A stretch of 10,766 nucleotides of DNA from an uncultured Clostridia bacterium. Its GTDB lineage: Bacteria; Bacillota; Clostridia; Oscillospirales; Ruminococcaceae. This document shows positions 6,811-10,766 of this stretch, piece by piece. Within the stretch, counting starts at the first letter, position 1. Each line of letters begins with the position of its first letter. The notes under the pieces were generated by a model. It ran no database searches, was not told the DNA's origin, and saw only the letters and a list, made by a program, of their open reading frames with translations. The stretch covers positions 1 through 10,766 of the forward strand of contig CALATN010000223.1 of assembly GCA_937891895.1 (NCBI GenBank), given 5' to 3'. Both the position numbers and the translations under genes were made by a program.

Positions 6811-7453
6811 TACTTCCGGAAAAACTGCATCAGTTGCATTGTGCACAGAGGATAAAGTTCTTGCACAAACAACTGTTTATACATCGTTGACTCATTCACA
6901 AGTTATCCTGCCAATCTGTAAGGATGTGTTAAAAAATGCAGGTGTTGAGCTTTCAGATGTCGACGGAATAGCCGTTGCTATGGGTCCTGGGTCATATACT
7001 GGCTTGAGAATAGGCATATCTGCTGTAAAGGCAATGTGCTTTGCACAAAACAAGCCTTGCATTGGCATATCAACTCTTGAAGGACTTGCAAATAATGTTT
7101 CATTGCATAAAGGGATAATATGTGCTGTAATGGCTGCACGACTCGATTTGGTGTATTGTGCTCTGTTTGAAGCAAGTGAGTGTAAAGTCAAACGCCTTAC
7201 CGACGATGAAATTCTTCCAATCAATGATTTGAAGCAAAAGCTTGCGGAATATGACGGGACAATTGCGGTTGTTGGTGATGCTGCTGATAAGCTCGAGGGT
7301 GAGAATTTCATCATTGCACCGCCACACCTAAGATTACAGCTTGCAACAGGACTTTGTGCTGCTGCATTTGGTAAAGAAATGTCAACACCTGACAAGCTTG
7401 ATGCTGCATATCTGCAGATAACAAAAGCAGAAAAGGATTTACAGGAGAAATAA
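6791..7453 (+). CDS. tsaB: tRNA threonylcarbamoyladenosine biosynthesis protein TsaB (YeaZ)
   Basis: TsaB is the inactive ASKHA-fold partner that dimerises with the catalytic TsaD and binds TsaE for t6A37 formation. Markers are LLGIDTS at the very start and GPGSYTGLRIG at 65-75, with HSQVILP at 35-41; 220 residues is within the family's usual size range. The start is taken as TTG 6791 because AAGGAG at 6776-6781 lies 9 bases upstream and known homologues begin just before the IDTS strand. An in-frame ATG at 6782 directly touches that site and would leave no spacing; a GTG at 6749 has no site. Whichever start is used, it lies inside tsaE. No rimI or tsaD follows, unlike the common tsaE-tsaB-rimI order; a new promoter begins right after the stop. 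Confidence 0.93.
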   Translation: MTLLGIDTSGKTASVALCTEDKVLAQTTVYTSLTHSQVILPICKDVLKNAGVELSDVDGIAVAMGPGSYTGLRIGISAVKAMCFAQNKPCIGISTLEGLANNVSLHKGIICAVMAARLDLVYCALFEASECKVKRLTDDEILPINDLKQKLAEYDGTIAVVGDAADKLEGENFIIAPPHLRLQLATGLCAAAFGKEMSTPDKLDAAYLQITKAEKDLQEK

Positions 7454-7457
7454 ATGC

Positions 7458-7486
7458 TTGCTTGACTTGTTGATTTATGGTATAAT
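7458..7486 (+). promoter_or_regulatory. Sigma-A promoter of rpiB-upp, extended -10
   Basis: A perfect TATAAT -10 box (7481-7486) is preceded by TGG at 7478-7480, an extended -10. The best -35 is a weak TTGCTT (7458-7463) at 17-base spacing; the better-looking TTGACT (7462-7467) is only 13 bases away and cannot pair with it. Transcription should start near 7493, giving a leader of about 25 bases. No terminator is visible after tsaB, so rpiB may also receive read-through from the threonine/t6A operon. Confidence 0.75.
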
Positions 7487-7517
7487 TAAAAAGTAAAATC
7501 ACATTTGGAGGTTTACT

Positions 7518-7964
7518 ATGATTGCAATAGGAAGTGACCACGGCGGTTATGAGCTTAAAGGCGAAGTAATTGCCTGGCTTAAGGAAAATAATTATGATTA
7601 TATGGAATTTGGTTGTATGGACGGTAACAGCATAGATTATCCGAATGTTGCTGAAGAAGTTTGTGCAAAGGTTTTGGATGGTACTGCTGAATATGCAATT
7701 CTCATCTGCGGTACTGGTATCGGAATTTCAATGGCTGCAAACAAAATCAACGGTATAAGAGCAGCCCTTTGTACAGATACCTATATGGCTAAGTTTACCA
7801 GACTTCACAATAATGCCAATACTCTCTGTATGGGCGGACGTGTTCTCGGTGCAGGTGCAGCACTTGAAATTGTGGATACATTCCTGCACACAGGCTTTGA
7901 AGGCGGCAGACACCAGCGCAGAATAGACCTTCTTACAGATATTGAAAACAAGATGAAAGGATAA
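7518..7964 (+). CDS. rpiB: Ribose-5-phosphate isomerase B
   Basis: RpiB interconverts D-ribose 5-phosphate and D-ribulose 5-phosphate in the pentose phosphate pathway. The 148 residues show the family marks: GSDHGGYELK at 5-14, the catalytic cysteine C64 in ICGTGIGISMAANK (63-76), and H97 in RLHNNANTLCMGGRV (95-109), equal to the ring-opening histidine of E. coli RpiB. A galactose-6-phosphate isomerase (LacA/LacB) is less likely because those come as an adjacent pair in lac operons. ATG 7518 follows TTGGAGGT at 7505-7512. The gene is 5 bases from upp; rpiB next to upp is a conserved order in Firmicutes, and both deal with ribose-phosphate metabolism. Confidence 0.95.
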   Translation: MIAIGSDHGGYELKGEVIAWLKENNYDYMEFGCMDGNSIDYPNVAEEVCAKVLDGTAEYAILICGTGIGISMAANKINGIRAALCTDTYMAKFTRLHNNANTLCMGGRVLGAGAALEIVDTFLHTGFEGGRHQRRIDLLTDIENKMKG

Positions 7965-7969
7965 TTGTT

Positions 7970-8599
7970 ATGAATAAGGTTACTATAATTGAACATCCGC
8001 TCGTTCAGCACAAAATTTCTCTTCTTCGTGATATCAACACTGGCTCAAAGGAATTCAGAGAACTGGTTTCCGAAACAGCTATGCTTATGTGTTACGAAGC
8101 AACACGTGACCTCCCGCTCAAGACTGTAGAGGTACAGACACCTGTTGCAATTGCCAAAACAAAGGTTATCTCAGGCAGAAAGCTTGCGTTCGTGCCAATC
8201 CTCCGTGCAGGTCTTGGTATGGTTGACGGCGCTGTAAAGCTTGTTCCTGCTGCAAAAATCGGACATGTAGGTATGTTCCGTGACCCTGATACGAAGGAAG
8301 CGGTACAGTATTACTGCAAGCTGCCTTTTGATATTGCTGAACGTGATGTAATCATTACAGATATTATGCTTGCTACAGGCGGTACAGCAGTAAAGACAAT
8401 TGAAATTCTCAAGAATGCTAATGCAAAGAGCATCAAGATGATGTGCATTATTGCTTCCCCTGAAGGAATTGAAGCTGTTCACAGCGTATATCCTGACGTT
8501 GAAATCTATTGCGGTTCAGTTGATGAAAAGCTTGATGAACGTCTTTATATAGTACCTGGCCTCGGTGATGCAGGCGATAGAATATTCGGTACAAAGTAA
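7970..8599 (+). CDS. upp: Uracil phosphoribosyltransferase
   Basis: Upp salvages uracil by joining it to PRPP to give UMP and pyrophosphate. The 209 residues match the family exactly in length. Visible marks are VPILRAGLGM at 75-84, the PRPP-binding loop TDIMLATGGTA at 130-140, CIIASPEG at 159-166, and the conserved C-terminus VPGLGDAGDRIFGTK (195-209), which contacts uracil. The PRPP loop is slightly unusual: most family members read DPMLATGGS, while here Ile replaces Pro and Thr replaces Ser, both conservative in effect. ATG 7970 follows GAAAGGAT (7955-7962), which lies within the end of rpiB, so the pair is surely one transcript. A strong terminator follows. Confidence 0.97.
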   Translation: MNKVTIIEHPLVQHKISLLRDINTGSKEFRELVSETAMLMCYEATRDLPLKTVEVQTPVAIAKTKVISGRKLAFVPILRAGLGMVDGAVKLVPAAKIGHVGMFRDPDTKEAVQYYCKLPFDIAERDVIITDIMLATGGTAVKTIEILKNANAKSIKMMCIIASPEGIEAVHSVYPDVEIYCGSVDEKLDERLYIVPGLGDAGDRIFGTK

Positions 8600-8612
8600 G
8601 CATAAAATTTAA

Positions 8613-8653
8613 GGATACGCTTAATATATTAAGCGTATCCGTGTTTTATTTTG
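8613..8653 (+). terminator. Rho-independent terminator after upp
   Basis: GGATACGCTTAA (8613-8624) pairs perfectly with TTAAGCGTATCC (8629-8640) over a TATA loop; since TATA is itself a palindrome, the whole 28 bases are one perfect palindrome. A T-rich tail GTGTTTTATTTTG (8641-8653) follows. The long stem and tetraloop support an intrinsic terminator for rpiB-upp. It fills most of the short gap before glmS. Confidence 0.88.
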
Positions 8654-8673
8654 TATAGAATGGAGAACAGATT

Positions 8674-10497
8674 ATGTGCGGTATAATCGGATATGTGGGC
8701 AGAAATGCCTGTTCCGATATTCTCGTTAATGCGCTGAGAAAGCTGGAGTATCGTGGCTACGATTCAGCTGGCATTGCGGTTTTTGAGGAGGATACAATCC
8801 GGACTGTAAAAGCAAAAGGAAAAATCAATGAAGGCCTTGCAGTAAAGCTTGATGAAACTGATACTTTACAGGCAATCTGTGGTATTGGTCATACAAGATG
8901 GGCTACCCACGGCGAGCCTTCCGATGTAAATTCTCATCCAATCGGTAACGGCAGAATTTCTGTTGTTCATAACGGAATTATTGAAAATTACCGTGAACTG
9001 AAGGCGTTTCTTATCAGTAAAGGCTACGGTTTTGAAAGTGAAACTGATACAGAAACGGTTGCCAAACTTCTCGATTATTATTACAATGGTGACCCTGTTG
9101 AAGCTATTGAAAAAGTTGTAAGCGATATTGAAGGTGCTTATGCTTTCGGTATTATTTTCAAAGAGCATAAGAATAAGATTTTTGCAGTACGCAAGGATAG
9201 CCCGCTTATCGTGGGTAAGGGTGAAAACGAAAGCTTTATTGCGTCTGATGTAACCGCAATCTTGGAGCATACCCGTGAGTATTTTTTTCTTGAAAAAGGA
9301 GAGATTGCTGTTCTGAGTGAACAGGGTATAACCTTTACAGATCTTCACGGAGTTGAAATTAAAAAGGAACTTCAGACAGCGACTTGGGATGTTACTGCTG
9401 CACAGAAGGGCGGATACGAGCATTTTATGCTAAAGGAAATCCACGAACAGCCCGACGCTGTCCGAAATACAGTTTCTCCAAGAATAAAGGACGGACTTCC
9501 AAATTTTGAGGAGTGCGGCCTCACAGCAGAAAAAATCCGTAATTACAGAAATATCTATATTGTAGGCTGCGGCTCAGCAATGCACTCGGGTATGGTTGGC
9601 AAATATCTCATTGAAGATTTGTCACAAGTTCCTGTCATTGTTGATATAGCATCCGAATTCAGATACAGAAATCCACTTGTTAATGAAAATGATTTGGTTG
9701 TAATAATTTCCCAATCGGGGGAAACTGCCGATACACTTGAAGCTCTGAAGCTTTCACGAAGTAAGGGTGCAGATACCCTTGCTGTTGTAAATGTAGTAGG
9801 CTCATCTATTGCTCGGGAAGCCGATATGGTTATATATACTAACGCAGGCCCCGAAATTTCTGTCTGCTCAACAAAGGCATACGCTGTTCAGGTTGCTTTT
9901 ATGTACCTATTTGCATTTGCTGTTGCCTTAGCTCACGGTAAAATCGATAAAGCAGAATGTAAACGTCTTACTGCGGAATTGCTTTCAGTGCCGGAAAAAA
10001 TCCAGCTATGTCTTAATGATATGTCTGAATATCAGTATGTTGCATCAAAGCTTATCAATGCAGATAGCTTGCTTTATATCGGGAGAGGACTTGACAACGC
10101 GTTAAGTATGGAAGGCTCACTGAAGCTGAAGGAAATTTCATATATCCATAGCGAAGCCTATGCGGCAGGTGAATTGAAGCATGGCACTATTTCTCTTATT
10201 GAAGAGGGAATGCCAGTAATTGTCACCGCTACCCAAAGCAAGCTGTTTGACAAGACAATTTCCAACGTCCGTGAAGTAAAAAGCCGTGGGGCAGTTGTAG
10301 TAATAATCTGTCCTGACTATGTAAATATTGATAGTGATTGTGCAGACTATAAAATAGGACTTCCTGATGCGGAAGACTTGTTTCTACCCTTGATTTCAGT
10401 TGTTGCTATGCAGCTTATCGCTTATTATACAGCCGTGCAAAGAGGCTGTGACGTAGATAAACCAAGAAACCTGGCAAAATCCGTAACAGTAGAATAA
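8674..10497 (+). CDS. glmS: Glutamine-fructose-6-phosphate aminotransferase (isomerizing), glucosamine-6-phosphate synthase
   Basis: GlmS makes D-glucosamine 6-phosphate from fructose 6-phosphate and glutamine, the entry step to UDP-GlcNAc, peptidoglycan and teichoic acids. The 607 residues are full length. The glutaminase domain (1 to about 235) has the nucleophile C2, RGYDSAGIA at 27-35, GHTRWATHGEP at 72-82, HNGIIENY at 99-106 and D125 in SETDTE. Two SIS domains follow (about 285-420 and 455-590): CGSAMHSG at 299-306, ISQSGETADT at 345-354, E487 in LKLKEIS, H503 in LKHG and the C-terminus DKPRNLAKSVTVE with K602, which form the sugar site and ammonia channel. Residues 301-302 are Ser-Ala where E. 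coli has Thr-Ser. ATG 8674 is fixed by the need for Cys at position 2; GGAGA (8662-8666) precedes it. The 74-base gap to upp holds no glmS ribozyme and no convincing promoter. Confidence 0.98.
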   Translation: MCGIIGYVGRNACSDILVNALRKLEYRGYDSAGIAVFEEDTIRTVKAKGKINEGLAVKLDETDTLQAICGIGHTRWATHGEPSDVNSHPIGNGRISVVHNGIIENYRELKAFLISKGYGFESETDTETVAKLLDYYYNGDPVEAIEKVVSDIEGAYAFGIIFKEHKNKIFAVRKDSPLIVGKGENESFIASDVTAILEHTREYFFLEKGEIAVLSEQGITFTDLHGVEIKKELQTATWDVTAAQKGGYEHFMLKEIHEQPDAVRNTVSPRIKDGLPNFEECGLTAEKIRNYRNIYIVGCGSAMHSGMVGKYLIEDLSQVPVIVDIASEFRYRNPLVNENDLVVIISQSGETADTLEALKLSRSKGADTLAVVNVVGSSIAREADMVIYTNAGPEISVCSTKAYAVQVAFMYLFAFAVALAHGKIDKAECKRLTAELLSVPEKIQLCLNDMSEYQYVASKLINADSLLYIGRGLDNALSMEGSLKLKEISYIHSEAYAAGELKHGTISLIEEGMPVIVTATQSKLFDKTISNVREVKSRGAVVVIICPDYVNIDSDCADYKIGLPDAEDLFLPLISVVAMQLIAYYTAVQRGCDVDKPRNLAKSVTVE

Positions 10498-10515
10498 ATG
10501 AAAGGATAACCTTAA

Positions 10516-10766
10516 ATGGAAAAAAAGCTGATTACAGTTATCGTACCTTGCTATAATGAGCAGGAGGTGCTTCCAATGTTTCGTGAGGAGATACTTCGTG
10601 TCTCCGATGAAATGACTGCAATGCATTCTTACCTTGAATTTGAATTTCTGTTTATCAATGACGGCTCACGTGATAAAACCCTTGACATTCTCCGTGAATA
10701 TTCCGAGCAGGACAGCCGTTTCAGATATGTTTCTTTCAGCCGTAATTTCGGCAAAGAAGCGGGTAT
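10516..10766 (+). CDS. Family 2 glycosyltransferase, polyprenyl-phosphate type, N-terminal part (3' end outside window)
   Basis: Only the first 83 codons are present. They show the GT-A fold start of a GT2 enzyme: VIVPCYNEQEVLP at 8-20, the nucleotide-sugar and metal-binding strand FLFINDGSRDKT at 44-55, and SFSRNFGKEAG at 73-83. The last motif is typical of the GtrB/dolichol-phosphate-mannose-synthase-like branch, which moves a sugar from UDP- or GDP-sugar to a polyprenyl phosphate at the membrane; members often end with two membrane helices, which would be outside the window. Donor and acceptor cannot be told. GAAAGGA (10500-10506) lies 9 bases before the ATG, and the gene starts 18 bases after glmS, so the two are probably co-transcribed, both serving cell-envelope glycan synthesis. 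Confidence 0.9.
   Translation, partial: MEKKLITVIVPCYNEQEVLPMFREEILRVSDEMTAMHSYLEFEFLFINDGSRDKTLDILREYSEQDSRFRYVSFSRNFGKEAG

Noticed and set aside
6892..7395. Minus-strand open frame within tsaB (167 codons)
   Set aside because: It mirrors the conserved tsaB coding sequence and shows no independent coding features.
7462..7486. TTGACT as the -35 partner of the TATAAT before rpiB
   Set aside because: The spacer would be 13 bases, too short for sigma-A; the extended -10 with a weak TTGCTT at 17 bases is a better reading.
8654..8659. TATAGA as a -10 box for glmS
   Set aside because: No acceptable -35 lies 16-18 bases upstream, where the terminator stem sits, and transcription would start only about 8 bases before the ATG, leaving the ribosome binding site upstream of the message start.
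8600..8673. glmS ribozyme upstream of glmS
   Set aside because: The gap is only 74 bases and mostly taken by the upp terminator, while the ribozyme needs well over 100 bases with several pseudoknotted stems.
8866..9423. Long open frame on the minus strand within glmS (185 codons)
   Set aside because: It lies wholly opposite a clear full-length glmS, has no ribosome binding site and gives a composition typical of a reverse-strand shadow with many Asn, Ser and Phe.

Overview
The window looks like chromosomal DNA of a low-to-moderate GC Gram-positive anaerobe, most likely a Clostridia member close to Ruminococcus/Oscillospiraceae. This rests on strong AGGAGG-like ribosome binding sites, sigma-A type promoters with extended -10 elements, a CUT1 sugar ABC transporter without its own ATPase, and a stand-alone PheB-type ACT protein next to hom-thrB. 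The genus call is inference from gene content and protein style, not a database match. Every gene is on the + strand, gaps are short, and there are no mobile elements, phage genes, CRISPR arrays, tRNAs or rRNAs.

Region 1 (2-2801) is the 3' part of a sugar ABC transporter operon: the C-terminal part of a solute-binding protein, an intercistronic hairpin, then two membrane permeases, closed by a clear rho-independent terminator. No ATPase gene is present. Region 2 (2836-7453) starts at a strong promoter and reads pheB (ACT protein), hom, thrB, an unusual two-domain GNAT acetyltransferase, tsaE and tsaB. The genes are tightly packed, and several abut or overlap. The operon joins two threonine biosynthesis genes (homoserine dehydrogenase, homoserine kinase) with two genes of the tRNA t6A pathway, which consumes L-threonine. 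Region 3 (7458-8653) has its own promoter and carries rpiB and upp, which make or use phosphoribosyl precursors, and ends in a near-ideal terminator hairpin. Region 4 (8674-10766) carries glmS, which makes glucosamine-6-phosphate for cell wall synthesis, followed 18 bases later by the first 83 codons of a polyprenyl-phosphate-type family 2 glycosyltransferase cut by the window edge.

This is mostly core metabolism and I do not see a complete, clearly novel system. The points most worth a second look are: (a) the GNAT enzyme with an unrecognised C-terminal domain of about 135 residues, placed between thrB and tsaE; (b) the co-transcription of threonine synthesis with t6A genes; (c) a homoserine dehydrogenase whose C-terminal ACT-like region lacks the usual ligand loop, while the stand-alone ACT protein upstream has it intact; and (d) the hairpin and strong codon bias that suggest the binding protein is made in large excess over its permeases.
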